A DNA stretch of 64,000 nucleotides from Candidatus Dadabacteria bacterium. GTDB taxonomy: Bacteria > Desulfobacterota_D > UBA1144 > Nemesobacterales > Nemesobacteraceae. How positions within the stretch are numbered: the stretch's first letter is position 1; each line of letters opens with the position of its first letter. A model generated the notes under the pieces. It was not told where the DNA came from and searched no databases. It saw only the letters and a program-made list of their open reading frames with translations. This document shows, one piece after another, positions 27,141-36,182 of this stretch. The DNA is taken from assembly GCA_951812735.1 (NCBI GenBank), contig OX638332.1:566732-630731 (forward strand). The letters are read 5' to 3'. The translations under genes and the position numbers were made by a program.

Positions 27141-28610
27141 ATGAATTTAATCCTAATATTTTGGGTTCTCCTAGCCATTTTTCTCCCGTGGACCTTATCT
27201 ACCGCCTCAAGCCAGGACCTGCTGAAACCCCCAGCGTTTTCAGAAGAACAACAGACCGAATCGGTCGAACCAGCCCAGCAAACCGAAGAGATCTCGGCAG
27301 CCAATCAGCCAGACCCTTCGCAAAAATATAAAGACGTAGAATTCGAAATAAAGAGAAACTCAAGGGTTGAGCACTACATCCGACGGTTCTCGGGAAAAGG
27401 AAAGAAAAATTTCGCCGAGATTCTCCGACGTTCGGGGAAATTTCTCCCGGAAATCGAGGAAATACTCCGCTCCGAGGGGGTTCCTCCCGAGATCGCTTAT
27501 CTGCCTCTCATAGAAAGCGGATTTAACCCCCGCGCCGTTTCGAATAAAAACGCCGTCGGGCTCTGGCAATTCATAAGACCGACTGGCCTGAAATACGGAC
27601 TCAAAATAAACTACTGGGTAGACGAAAGAATGGATGTCGAGAAATCGACCTTGGCTGCTGCACAATACCTAAAAAAGATGGTTAATGAATTCGGTTCGTG
27701 GGAACTTGCCCTCGCCGGTTACAACTGCGGAGAGAAAAGAGTGTCGAAAGCCATCAGGAGAACGGGTTCGACCGATTTCTGGACACTGTCAAAGAAGCTC
27801 CCCAGAGAGACAAGAAACTACCTGCCGAAATTCAACGCTGCTTTGATAATAGCCGAAAACCCTGAGAAATACGGCTTCAGGGTTACGAAAAAGGTAAAAG
27901 ATTATGAAGCTGTGAGTGTTCCACCTAAAAAAAGCCTTGCGGAAATTGCCAACCTGCTCGACATGGGATACAAGGAAATTTCCAGATACAACCCCTCGCT
28001 TGTCGGACTTTCCACTCCTCCCGGAGGAACCTATGAGCTTAAGGTCCCCAAAGACTACGCGGAGAAACTCATTTCAGTCCAAGACCAGATAGTTGCGCTT
28101 AAAGACGTTGAAATTCCTTTCAGGACAAGGCCCACAAGATATACGGTGAGACGGGACGACAGTCTCTGGAAGATAGCCAGAAAATTCGGAACTTCCGTCG
28201 AAAAACTCAAGTACGCAAACCGTCTCTCCAGTTCAATAATACGTCCCGGACAGAGGCTTAATATACCCTCAAGAGGGAACGTCGTATACGTAAAACACAA
28301 GATCCGCCCGGGGGAGAACATTTACGTTCTGGCAAAAAGATACGGAACTTCTATCGACGAGATCAAAAGGGCTAACAACCTCAAGAGTTCCCTTATTATA
28401 GCGGGAAAGACCCTTTCCATTCCCCAAAGACTTTCCTACACTTACGTGCCCAGGGACGTTCCCAAGAAAGTGCACCATAAGATAATCCCCGGCGACACAC
28501 TGAGCGAGCTGGCGCTTCGCTACAGGGTTTCGGTTTCCCAGATCAAGAGGTGGAACAACATGTCATCAACAACTCTGATCGCCGGAAAAAATATAGTAAT
28601 TTACAAATAA
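27141..28610 (+). CDS. MltD-like lytic transglycosylase with three LysM domains
   Basis: This secreted or envelope-bound enzyme cleaves peptidoglycan glycan strands with formation of 1,6-anhydroMurNAc. A signal sequence (1-24) is followed by a low-complexity linker and an SLT domain. The catalytic glutamate is Glu125 in YLPLIESGFNP, and AVGLWQFIRPTGLKYGL and LALAGYNCGEKRV are standard goose-lysozyme-like motifs. Three LysM repeats at the C-terminus (about 340-384, 391-435 and 445-489) each carry a YTV/HKI..G(D/E)...LA..Y(R/G)(T/V)S pattern and bind GlcNAc-containing glycan. Length 489 and layout match MltD. The Ogg2-type glycosylase starts 7 bases downstream. Confidence 0.95.
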   Translation: MNLILIFWVLLAIFLPWTLSTASSQDLLKPPAFSEEQQTESVEPAQQTEEISAANQPDPSQKYKDVEFEIKRNSRVEHYIRRFSGKGKKNFAEILRRSGKFLPEIEEILRSEGVPPEIAYLPLIESGFNPRAVSNKNAVGLWQFIRPTGLKYGLKINYWVDERMDVEKSTLAAAQYLKKMVNEFGSWELALAGYNCGEKRVSKAIRRTGSTDFWTLSKKLPRETRNYLPKFNAALIIAENPEKYGFRVTKKVKDYEAVSVPPKKSLAEIANLLDMGYKEISRYNPSLVGLSTPPGGTYELKVPKDYAEKLISVQDQIVALKDVEIPFRTRPTRYTVRRDDSLWKIARKFGTSVEKLKYANRLSSSIIRPGQRLNIPSRGNVVYVKHKIRPGENIYVLAKRYGTSIDEIKRANNLKSSLIIAGKTLSIPQRLSYTYVPRDVPKKVHHKIIPGDTLSELALRYRVSVSQIKRWNNMSSTTLIAGKNIVIYK

Positions 28611-28617
28611 ATCCCGG

Positions 28618-29262
28618 ATGTTGACAGTACGGTCAATAAGGGAAAACCTTCCACGCAAAACCCCGGAGATAAGAAAGAAACTCGGGGAATTTGAGAACAT
28701 CATCAAAAACGCTTCCGAAGAAGTGATCTTCGAAGAGCTTGTTTTCTGCATATTCACTGCCGGAACGAGTGCGAAAATGGGACTGAGCGCGCTTAGTGCC
28801 GTAAGGGGCATACTTCCAAGGGCAAGCGAGGATGAGCTCAGGGCAAAACTGCGGGGAGTTTACAGATTTCCAAACGTGCGCTCAAAACACGTGATCCACA
28901 CAAGAGACTATCTCACTCGCGAACACGGACTCAGGCTAAGATCGCTCCTTCTGTCCTTTGAAGATCCGGTTGAGAGAAGAGACTTTTTTGCGCTTAACAA
29001 GGATATAAAGGGACTCGGCTTCAAGGAAGCAAGCCATTTCCTAAGAAACGTCGGTTTCCGCGGCTACGCAATACTTGATAAACACATACTCCAGTGTCTT
29101 TTCGAACTCGGTATAACGGAATCCGCCCGGGCACCGCACTCAAAGTCAAAATATATCGAGATTGAAAGCAAGTTTAAAAGGTTTTCGAAAAGGAACGGAT
29201 TTGATTTTGATGAAATGGACCTGTTTCTCTGGAGTGAAAAAACAGGCGAAATACTGAAATAA
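28618..29262 (+). CDS. N-glycosylase/DNA lyase, Ogg2-type (8-oxoguanine repair), apparently active
   Basis: This bifunctional glycosylase and AP lyase of the archaeal/bacterial Ogg2 family removes 8-oxoguanine. The helix-hairpin-helix region IKGLGFKEASHFLRNVGF holds the Schiff-base lysine (Lys136), and 18 residues later lies the catalytic aspartate (Asp154, AILDKHIL). This Lys-to-Asp spacing equals that of the characterised Methanocaldococcus enzyme as I remember it. Length 214 is normal. It starts 7 bases after the lytic transglycosylase and is followed after 25 bases by a paralogue lacking the lysine. Confidence 0.9.
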   Translation: MLTVRSIRENLPRKTPEIRKKLGEFENIIKNASEEVIFEELVFCIFTAGTSAKMGLSALSAVRGILPRASEDELRAKLRGVYRFPNVRSKHVIHTRDYLTREHGLRLRSLLLSFEDPVERRDFFALNKDIKGLGFKEASHFLRNVGFRGYAILDKHILQCLFELGITESARAPHSKSKYIEIESKFKRFSKRNGFDFDEMDLFLWSEKTGEILK

Positions 29263-29287
29263 CGCCTCGAAAAAAAGAGCTCTCCGT

Positions 29288-29938
29288 ATGACTGAAAAAC
29301 AGAAACGAGAACTGCTGGAACTCTACGAGCTTAGAAAAGAAGAAATACGGAGCCGGCTTTTGGAATTCAAAGAGACTTTCCAAGAGGCCGATGACCTCGG
29401 GATATTCCATGAACTTTCATTCTGCATACTAAGTTCCGGTGTCGGCCCCAAAACAGCCGGTCAATGCATAAGCGCCATAGGAAAAGAGCTCATAGACGGA
29501 GGGGAGAATGAACTGCTGGGCCGCATTGAAGGGATTCACAAATATGCCGAGAATGCGTCCCGCTATATCGTTTTTACCAGGGAATATCTCAAAGAAGAAC
29601 ACGGGTTTCTTCTCAAATCACTTGTCAGTTCCTTTGAAGACAGTGTGGAGAGAAGAGATTTTTTCGCGAAAAACCCCGGAATAAAAGGACTCGGGTACAT
29701 GCAGGCAAGCCATTTTTTAAGAAATCTTGGATTTTCAGGTTACGCGATTCTTGACCGAAACAACATAGCGTCTCTTTTCGAATTGGGGATCACAAGCGAA
29801 ACAAAATATCCCCTGTCAAAAAAAAGATACATTGAGACGGAAAACCTGATGACGGATTGTGCGCACAAACTGGGAATGAGTCTTGACGAATTTGACCTGC
29901 TTCTTTGGTCAAGGAAAAGAAAATACGTTCCGAGATAA
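29288..29938 (+). CDS. Ogg2-type glycosylase paralogue with the catalytic lysine replaced by methionine
   Basis: This 216-residue protein is a clear tandem duplicate of the gene just upstream, sharing HTRDY/FTREYL, EEHG, LVSSFEDSVERRDFFA, IKGLG, ASHFLRN and GYAILD. In the helix-hairpin-helix motif the sequence is GLGYMQASHFLRN: the Schiff-base lysine is now Met138 and the next residue Gln. Asp156 is kept, but the following KHIL has become RNNI. AP-lyase chemistry by the normal route is therefore unlikely. The reading frame, codon use and ribosome site look healthy, so the change seems selected and not decay. It may bind damaged bases, act as a monofunctional glycosylase, or heterodimerise. 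It ends 2 bases before the convergent gene. Confidence 0.88.
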   Translation: MTEKQKRELLELYELRKEEIRSRLLEFKETFQEADDLGIFHELSFCILSSGVGPKTAGQCISAIGKELIDGGENELLGRIEGIHKYAENASRYIVFTREYLKEEHGFLLKSLVSSFEDSVERRDFFAKNPGIKGLGYMQASHFLRNLGFSGYAILDRNNIASLFELGITSETKYPLSKKRYIETENLMTDCAHKLGMSLDEFDLLLWSRKRKYVPR

Positions 29939-29940
29939 GA

Positions 29941-30606
29941 TCATCCGGAGTCGTGCTTTATGAAGACTTCGGCCCAAAGCGGCGCGAATCCATCCGCAGT
30001 ATCGTGAAAAGCCCCCCTGTACCTGTTAAGGCCCATTGTGCCGTCTGTGTAGTCCTTGTAAGCCGTCTGGCTTCTGTGCGCCTCGATCGCCCGACGCTTG
30101 CGGTCGGCAAAAGACGTTATATCCTCGATACGGTCGTATGAGGGAAAAGGCGTCCATACCTCATAAAACCAGCATTCACACTCAAAAGGGCTTTCTCCAA
30201 GCGCCGCGTTAAGACAATCAAGCGTCAGGAGGGAAACTGTTCTGTGGGTTTTATGTTTGTCGATTTCGGGATGCGGGAGGTATATCTCCCCCGGGCAGAG
30301 ATTTGTTATTATTTCCACCATCCTGGAACTGAATTCACGCCTGTTCGAATCGGATTCCATGTCGGAAAACCCCAGAAGAGAAATATCCACTCCAAGTATC
30401 TCTGATGATTCCCTGACTTCCCGTTCCCTCGTTCGTACAAGTTCCTCCTGCGTAATACCAAGGGGATTTGCGCTTCTTCTTCCATCCGTAACCACAACCG
30501 AAACCACATCAATACCTTTTTCCAAGAGCAGGCAGGCAGTTCCTCCCATGCCTATTTCAAGATCGTCGGGGTGGGGAGAAATTATAAGAGCTTTTGTCTC
30601 TTGCAT
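29941..30606 (-). CDS. PIG-L / LmbE family deacetylase
   Basis: This 221-residue zinc-dependent N-acetylglucosamine-type deacetylase belongs to the family of MshB, BshB and the GPI enzyme PIG-L. The zinc and catalytic motif PHPDD lies at 11-15 with DLEIGMGG after it, and the second zinc motif is HPEIDKHKTHR (about 112-122). The closest functional subgroup by look is the bacillithiol deacetylase BshB1, but bshA and bshC are not here, so the substrate is open. It is a single gene, tail to tail with the Ogg2 paralogue. Confidence 0.88.
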   Translation of the reverse strand: MQETKALIISPHPDDLEIGMGGTACLLLEKGIDVVSVVVTDGRRSANPLGITQEELVRTREREVRESSEILGVDISLLGFSDMESDSNRREFSSRMVEIITNLCPGEIYLPHPEIDKHKTHRTVSLLTLDCLNAALGESPFECECWFYEVWTPFPSYDRIEDITSFADRKRRAIEAHRSQTAYKDYTDGTMGLNRYRGAFHDTADGFAPLWAEVFIKHDSG

Positions 30607-30878
30607 ATCAGTTCTTCTCAGTGAAAAGAGTACCGGAATCTAAATTACTTTGTATCTGGTAGTTCCCTGAAATTCCGAAGTTTCAACCGAACTGCAGAGA
30701 ACCACTCAGACGTATAAAGACTCGAGCTAAGTTCAATATAGTCAAAACGTAAAAGAGTGAGATTCAAAGATGGAATCGAGCAGACAATGGACAAAACAAC
30801 GGGGGCGAAAACAGACTATCAGATCGTCGCTTGATTATACTCCTATACACCAGATTGAGTATATCTCTAAATGCATCT

Positions 30879-32168
30879 CTAGAAGTAGGTCTGAACCTGG
30901 GCTCTTACCATCGACTCATCAGACTCTACTCCAGCAAGATCCTCTTCTCTCAGGAATGTGTAGTCAATCTGCACTTTCCACTTGTGATTGCCGCTCAGGT
31001 AGTAGCTAAGTCCCTGGGTAAACGTCCATACGTTGTCAAGATCATTTCCCCCGATAACGTTGGAGTCATCGTCAAACATGACCATCGCATACCTTGAGGC
31101 AAGTTCAACCTTTCTCGGAACCACGAAGAAACCGCCCTGAACCCTGAAACCGGAATCATAAGCAGTGCCTACACCAGCCTCATCAGGATTGACCCACCTT
31201 CCGATATACTCGCCGGTAAGGTTGAACATCGGGTCCCTGTAGTTTACGTCAGCCGTGAAAGAAGTAACTTTTCCAGATTCCAAAATCCTGTCACCCCCTG
31301 GCTTATATGGATCATGCTGCGGAATTCCGATATTGCCGTCACTTCCATCTTCAACATCTATGCCCGCAACAGCGGCTCCAACCATGAGCGTTGGCCTCCT
31401 GGCAAAATTTTCTTTTACACTTTTGGCTTTTCCGCCGATAATGGCCGCTTGAACCCTTCCTGCCCAGAGCATACCAGTGTCACCATTGTCGTTTTTCTGG
31501 TTCGCACCTTCGCCCTGGAAAACACCTACATCATAGCGGATCATCCCGTCTCCGAGAAGACCGTAAACGCCGCCACCGATATCCCTGCCATACCGAAAGT
31601 AATCGTCTATGATCGAGCCTCCCACAAGCTGCAGAGCGGTAATTGAGGTAAGAAACTCTCTGTTAAACGGAACCTTGTACTGGCCTATCGTTGGAACAAA
31701 AGCCTTGTTCTTGGCAAACGAAAGCCTCATATCCTTTAGTGCTCCACTCCCTGAGAGATCATACTGAACCGTGTATTTCATCCAGGGAGCGAAAGCGTTA
31801 CCGTCCCAGATCAACCAGAGATTTCTTACACTGAAGCCAAGACCTTCTTTGTCAGCGTCAGGATCTGTGTAGTTGGCCAGAAACTGACCAAAAAATCTCA
31901 TCCTGAGCTTGTAGTTCTTGTCCGCGGTCCGGAAAGTAAGACCCGAGCCTTTCTTAGTTTTGACCTTTATCTTGTTGTACCAGGTCTTAGAATCTTTCGC
32001 CGTAGCCTCATACACCTTAGTGTTGATCTGCTGCTCAAGCTTTTCTATCTGCTTCTTAAGTTCCTCTATCTGCTCCTGTATGCTTTGGTCGCCATCAGCT
32101 TGGGCAGGAAGTGACATAAAGGGAAGCAGGGTGAAAAAAGAAACAGCTAAAACTACTAAAATCCTCAT
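30879..32168 (-). CDS. Phosphate-selective porin O/P family outer membrane protein
   Basis: The 429-residue precursor has a signal peptide ending at PAQA (about residue 24), an N-terminal coiled coil (IQEQIEELKKQIEKLEQQI, about 29-47) that could form a trimeric stalk, then an OprP/OprO-type 16-strand barrel with LRMRFFGQFLANYTD and alternating strands to a terminal phenylalanine (VQTYF). Such porins pass phosphate, polyphosphate or other anions. Codon use is clean and the ribosome site GGAGGAGG is very strong, suggesting high expression. An inverted repeat lies 60-110 bases upstream. No phosphate transport genes are adjacent. Confidence 0.88.
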   Translation of the reverse strand: MRILVVLAVSFFTLLPFMSLPAQADGDQSIQEQIEELKKQIEKLEQQINTKVYEATAKDSKTWYNKIKVKTKKGSGLTFRTADKNYKLRMRFFGQFLANYTDPDADKEGLGFSVRNLWLIWDGNAFAPWMKYTVQYDLSGSGALKDMRLSFAKNKAFVPTIGQYKVPFNREFLTSITALQLVGGSIIDDYFRYGRDIGGGVYGLLGDGMIRYDVGVFQGEGANQKNDNGDTGMLWAGRVQAAIIGGKAKSVKENFARRPTLMVGAAVAGIDVEDGSDGNIGIPQHDPYKPGGDRILESGKVTSFTADVNYRDPMFNLTGEYIGRWVNPDEAGVGTAYDSGFRVQGGFFVVPRKVELASRYAMVMFDDDSNVIGGNDLDNVWTFTQGLSYYLSGNHKWKVQIDYTFLREEDLAGVESDESMVRAQVQTYF

Positions 32169-32227
32169 CTTATGTCCTCCTCCGAGTTATATTTAAATCT
32201 GGTGTACGGAGAATTTGGAAAAAAGCA

Positions 32228-32278
32228 GCATATCCGGTTGATTTGAATTTACCTAAACGAATCAACAAGAGAATATGC
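32228..32278. promoter_or_regulatory. Two-step inverted repeat upstream of the porin gene
   Basis: GCATAT (32228-32233) pairs with ATATGC (32273-32278), and inside it GTTGATT (32237-32243) pairs with AATCAAC (32260-32266). It lies 60-110 bases before the porin start in the divergent porin/gatB gap (32169-32470), which holds no gene. It could be a regulator site or a 5'-leader stem. There is no T-run. Confidence 0.4.
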
Positions 32279-32398
32279 CGATATAAATGGGAAGAATAAA
32301 GTTTTTTAGCCAAAAGGTCAAAAAGAACGATGGATCTGTTGAAAGAGCTTTCCGCTAAACCTATTCCCTATCCTGGACAGAAATACGCAGACCAGATA

Positions 32399-32426
32399 TT
32401 GCCTGCTGGCCAAGTACATATATAAT
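32399..32426 (+). promoter_or_regulatory. Likely promoter of gatB
   Basis: TTGCCT (32399-32404), 16 bases, then a perfect TATAAT (32421-32426). Transcription would begin near 32433. AAAGGAA precedes the ATG at 32471. Confidence 0.5.
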
Positions 32427-32470
32427 TTTCGCTCGACTGTTTTATCAAATTTTCCCCAAAGGAACGATCA

Positions 32471-33901
32471 ATGGAATACGAAGCGGTAATAGGTCTCGAA
32501 GTACACGCACAGCTCGCCACTGAATCCAAGATATTTTCTTCTTCCTCAACGAAATTCGGAAGTTATCCCAACTCCCAGGTGAATCCGGTCTGTCTGGGCA
32601 TGCCGGGGGTGCTGCCGGTTTTTAATGAGAGGGTTCTTGAGTACGCCATAAAAGCGGGACTGGCGACCAGCTGCGAAATCGCCCGGAAATCCAGATTCGC
32701 GAGGAAGAACTACTTCTATCCGGATCTTCCGAAGGGCTACCAGATTTCCCAGTACGACGAGCCGCTTTGCATTAGGGGACATCTCGAGATAGATTCGGGG
32801 AACGGCAAAAAGAAAATCAGAATAACCCGCATCCATCTCGAGGAAGACGCGGGAAAACTCGTGCACGAATATTCTGACTTCGAAAGCCACGTGGACCTCA
32901 ACAGAGCCGGTGTGCCCCTTGTGGAAATAGTGAGCGAGCCCGACATCTCAACCGCCGAAGAAGCGGTTGAATACGTAAAAAAACTGAGAACCATTCTGAA
33001 GTATATCGAGGTCTGCGACGGGAACATGGAGGAAGGAAGCCTGCGCTGCGACGCAAACGTTTCCGTGCGGCCGGTAGGACAGAGCGAACTCGGAACAAAA
33101 ACCGAGATAAAGAACCTGAATTCCTTCCGCTTCATACAAAGAGCTATAGAATATGAAACAAAGAGGCAGGAGGCGGTCCTTCGAAGCGGAGGGAAGGTTG
33201 TTCAGGAAACAAGGCTTTTTGACTCACAAAGAGGGGTCACGTTTGCGATGAGATCAAAAGAAGAGGCTCACGACTACAGGTATTTCCCAGATCCTGACCT
33301 TCTGCCGGTCGTCGTCGAGGAAGATCATCTGAAAAAAGTCCGCCTTTCCCTTCCGGAACTACCCGACGAAAAACTCAGCAGGTTCGTGGATGAATTCTCC
33401 ATATCGAAAGATGACGCCGAGACGCTTTCATCTTCAAGACCGCTTGCCGAATATTTTGAAGAATGCGCAAAACACGCAAATGACAAGAAGGCGGCAAGCA
33501 ACTGGATTTTAAACGAGCTATTAAGAGAGGTTGAAAACGAGGACAGGATAGCGGAATTTCCCGTCAGGCCCGAGAACCTCGCCGAACTGCTGAACCTTAT
33601 CGGGGAAGGAAAAATAAACCGCAAGACCGCCAAGGAAATATTCTCCGAGATGATAAACGGGGACAAGCGGGCCGGAGAAATAGTAGCGGAGAAAGGACTC
33701 ACACAGATCACGGATGAAGATGAGATTTCTTCGATTATAGCGGAAATAATCAAAGCAAACCCGAAGGAGGTTGAAAGGTACAGAAACGGGGATACGAAAC
33801 TTCTCGGCTTTTTCGTCGGTCAGGTGATGAAAGCGACAAGGGGAAAAGCAGATCCTGCGATTGTAAATCAAACGCTTAGAAAATCCCTTGAAGAAAAGTG
33901 A
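32471..33901 (+). CDS. gatB: Asp-tRNA(Asn)/Glu-tRNA(Gln) amidotransferase subunit B
   Basis: GatB is the kinase/transamidase subunit that, with GatA and GatC, converts Glu-tRNA(Gln) or Asp-tRNA(Asn) to the amide form. The opening YEAVIGLEVHAQLATESKIFSS, CLGMPGVLPV, YFYPDLPKGYQISQYDEPLC and LEEDAGKLVHE are signature blocks. The C-terminal GatB/YqeY helical tail (about 325-476) recognises the tRNA. Length 476 is standard. gatA and gatC are not adjacent here. It follows a good promoter and is probably its own unit. Confidence 0.97.
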   Translation: MEYEAVIGLEVHAQLATESKIFSSSSTKFGSYPNSQVNPVCLGMPGVLPVFNERVLEYAIKAGLATSCEIARKSRFARKNYFYPDLPKGYQISQYDEPLCIRGHLEIDSGNGKKKIRITRIHLEEDAGKLVHEYSDFESHVDLNRAGVPLVEIVSEPDISTAEEAVEYVKKLRTILKYIEVCDGNMEEGSLRCDANVSVRPVGQSELGTKTEIKNLNSFRFIQRAIEYETKRQEAVLRSGGKVVQETRLFDSQRGVTFAMRSKEEAHDYRYFPDPDLLPVVVEEDHLKKVRLSLPELPDEKLSRFVDEFSISKDDAETLSSSRPLAEYFEECAKHANDKKAASNWILNELLREVENEDRIAEFPVRPENLAELLNLIGEGKINRKTAKEIFSEMINGDKRAGEIVAEKGLTQITDEDEISSIIAEIIKANPKEVERYRNGDTKLLGFFVGQVMKATRGKADPAIVNQTLRKSLEEK

Positions 33902-33981
33902 TGAGACCCTAAGAGATAATTCCAAGAAGTATTCTGCCTGGACTCCACAGGAACCAGCTGAATTTACGAAAAAAGGGAAAC

Positions 33982-34500
33982 ATGAGTGGACCCAAGAGGA
34001 TTTTCATTATCGCAGGACCTAATGGCGCGGGAAAAACAACTTTCGCAACAGAGTTTCTTCCTAACGAGGCACATTGCCCGACTTTCATAAACGCAGACCT
34101 GATAGCGGCAGAACTTAACCCGCTTCAACCGGATCTGGCGGCTATTCAGGCAGGCAGAACGATGCTGAAGTTGATTCATGATTGCGTGAAGAAAGAGGAA
34201 AGTTTTGCCTTTGAAACCACTCTGAGCGGACATGGTTACACACGCTTGGTTCCCCTTTGGCAAAAAGAGGGGTATCTAGTAAAGCTGTTTTTTCTTAGAT
34301 TGCCAACACCGGAAATGGCTATAGCCCGCGTCAGGCAGCGGGTCATGGAAGGAGGACACGATGTACCGGAACAAACTGTTCGTCGACGGTTCCGTTCCGG
34401 ATGGCGTAATTTCCAATCGATTTATAGAGATCTAGTAGATGAATGGGTAGTATATGAAAATTCGGGGCACACACCTGTGCTATTGGAAGAAAAGAATTGA
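33982..34500 (+). CDS. Zeta-toxin-like P-loop kinase
   Basis: This 172-residue protein belongs to the zeta-like 'predicted ABC-type ATPase' group (COG4185). Walker A is AGPNGAGKTT (11-20). FINADLIAAELNP and the lid-region arginines in ARVRQRVMEGGHDVPEQTVRRRFRSG are typical, and FETTLSG sits where zeta kinases bind substrate. Zeta enzymes phosphorylate UDP-N-acetylglucosamine in characterised toxins; whether this short form is a toxin is not shown. The small downstream gene starts 2 bases after its stop, which suggests a toxin-antitoxin-like pair. It stands alone between gatB and nuoF. Confidence 0.85.
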   Translation: MSGPKRIFIIAGPNGAGKTTFATEFLPNEAHCPTFINADLIAAELNPLQPDLAAIQAGRTMLKLIHDCVKKEESFAFETTLSGHGYTRLVPLWQKEGYLVKLFFLRLPTPEMAIARVRQRVMEGGHDVPEQTVRRRFRSGWRNFQSIYRDLVDEWVVYENSGHTPVLLEEKN

Positions 34501-34502
34501 GT

Positions 34503-34715
34503 ATGACCGCAAGGAGACAGAAAAGCCCGAGGCTTGCCAAGAAGTCGCGAGATCAGGATTTAGTTGGCGCAGAGGCAGCCATGCTAAGAGCCTCTGAACG
34601 CGCGCGCCGCCGAGCTATAGAAACCACTGGGTCGGTAGCAATTTTTAGTGAAGGTGAGATCGTTTGGGAAAAGGATATAAGAAAAATTTTCCCAGAGAAT
34701 AACGAAGACAACTGA
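34503..34715 (+). CDS. Small basic partner protein of the zeta-like kinase (possible antitoxin)
   Basis: The 70-codon frame starts at ATG 34503, two bases after the kinase stop. The product has a very basic N-terminal half (TARRQKSPRLAKKSR; ASERARRRAIETTG) and an acidic end (FSEGEIVWEKDIRKIFPENNED). It has no recognised domain. Many zeta-like COG4185 kinases are encoded next to a short protein of this kind, so it is probably the antitoxin or a required partner. The basic start could bind DNA or the acidic tail could cap the kinase; both are guesses. Confidence 0.65.
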   Translation: MTARRQKSPRLAKKSRDQDLVGAEAAMLRASERARRRAIETTGSVAIFSEGEIVWEKDIRKIFPENNEDN

Positions 34716-34791
34716 CTCTGACGCAAGGATTTCAGCTATCGGAAAGCATCCGGCAACACTCGCCGAGGTCGAAGATGCGCAGGATTTTGTC

Positions 34792-36054
34792 TCAACCTGA
34801 GGGCTGCCCTTTTTTTATATGCTCCTCGAACTCGTCCCTGAATTTTCTCACTATCGATTCAATGGGCATGGCACAACCGTCTGCAAGGGCGCATATGGTC
34901 GTTCCCCTCATCTGCGAGCACGCGTCAAGCATTATGTCGAGGTATTCAAGAGATCCCTTCCCTTCGTCAATCTCTCTTAGTATCTTCTCAAGCCACCACG
35001 TTCCTTCCCTGCACTGAACGCATTGCCCGCATGATTCATCCCTGTAGAAATGGGCAAGATTCTGGGCTACTTTGATCATGCTCACCGTCTCATCCATCAC
35101 AGTTACACCCGCAGTTCCAAGCATGGAGCCCGCAGCCGCTATGGTGTCGAAATCCATCGCAATGTCCAGTTCGTCCGCGGAAAAAACCGCGGATGAAGAA
35201 CCGCCGGGAGAAACGGCCTTTATTTTTCTTCCCCCGGGAATTCCTCCGCCGTATTCCTCGATCAGTTCAAGAAGGTTTATTCCGAGTGGAAGCTCGTAAA
35301 GCCCGGGGTTGTTTATGTGTCCGCTCAGCCCGAAAATCTTGGTTCCGGTATTCCTGGGAGTCCCTATCGAGGCAAACCAGTCCGCCCCGTTGTTTATTAT
35401 ATGAGGAACGCATGCAAGCGTTTCCACGTTGTTAACTATTGTAGGACAGCCGAAAAGTCCTACCTGTGCCGGGAAAGGAGGCTTGGGTCTCGGTTCTCCC
35501 TTTTTTCCCTCTATTGACTCAAGGAGACCGGTTTCCTCTCCGCATATATAGGCGCCGGCGCCTACGTACAGCTTCATATCAATATCAAAACCGCTTAGGA
35601 GTATGTTCTTGCCGAGATAGCCGTGCTCGTAGGCTTCATCTATGGCCTGCTGTATTCTCTTGGCTCCGTAGGGCATCTCTCCCCTTATGTATATGTAGGC
35701 CTTGTGGGAGCGGATAGCGTAGCAGGTAATTATTATGCCCTCGATCATCTGGTGGGGGTCTCTCTCCAGAATCTCTCTGTCCTTGAAGCTTCCGGGTTCG
35801 CTTTCATCGGCGTTGCAGCAGAGATAAACGGGTTTCTTGGAATCAGGCGGGATGAAATTCCACTTTATGCCCGCCGGAAAACCTGCGCCCCCCCTTCCAC
35901 GAAGACCCGATTTTTTGACCGCATCGGTTATTTCCCCCGGTGCCATGCCGAGTGCCTTTCTGAGCGCTGAATATCCCCCCGAGGACAGATACGACTCGAT
36001 AGTGTAGGAGTTAGTCCTGTCTACGTAATTTCTTATGATTCTTTGCTCGGGCAT
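34792..36054 (-). CDS. nuoF: NADH-quinone oxidoreductase subunit F
   Basis: NuoF is the NADH- and FMN-binding subunit of complex I and holds Fe-S cluster N3. The 420 residues show GLRGRGGAGFPAGIKWNF (FMN/NADH loop, about 49-66), NADESEPGSFKDR, GAGAYICGEETGLLESIEG and the cluster motif SCGQCVQCREGTWW with a later cysteine in RGTTICALADG. It lies far from nuoABCD (61468-64000) and nuoN (56695-58152). nuoE and nuoG, its usual neighbours, are absent nearby. It follows lhgO by 128 bases on the same strand and faces the antitoxin-like gene. Confidence 0.96.
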   Translation of the reverse strand: MPEQRIIRNYVDRTNSYTIESYLSSGGYSALRKALGMAPGEITDAVKKSGLRGRGGAGFPAGIKWNFIPPDSKKPVYLCCNADESEPGSFKDREILERDPHQMIEGIIITCYAIRSHKAYIYIRGEMPYGAKRIQQAIDEAYEHGYLGKNILLSGFDIDMKLYVGAGAYICGEETGLLESIEGKKGEPRPKPPFPAQVGLFGCPTIVNNVETLACVPHIINNGADWFASIGTPRNTGTKIFGLSGHINNPGLYELPLGINLLELIEEYGGGIPGGRKIKAVSPGGSSSAVFSADELDIAMDFDTIAAAGSMLGTAGVTVMDETVSMIKVAQNLAHFYRDESCGQCVQCREGTWWLEKILREIDEGKGSLEYLDIMLDACSQMRGTTICALADGCAMPIESIVRKFRDEFEEHIKKGQPSG

Positions 36055-36182
36055 TTTCCGATCCGGTTAAAACAACTCTTCAAAGGAAAAAAGGATAAAT
36101 ATGAATAAATATTAAATGCGATTGCCGGAATTTTTCAAGGAAAAACGGAAAAAACAAGACCATGCTTAAAAAAGCCTCGCGT

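Noticed and set aside
30836..30863. Seven-base inverted repeat downstream of the porin as a terminator
   Set aside because: It has a 14-base loop and no T-run on the transcript side; not convincing.
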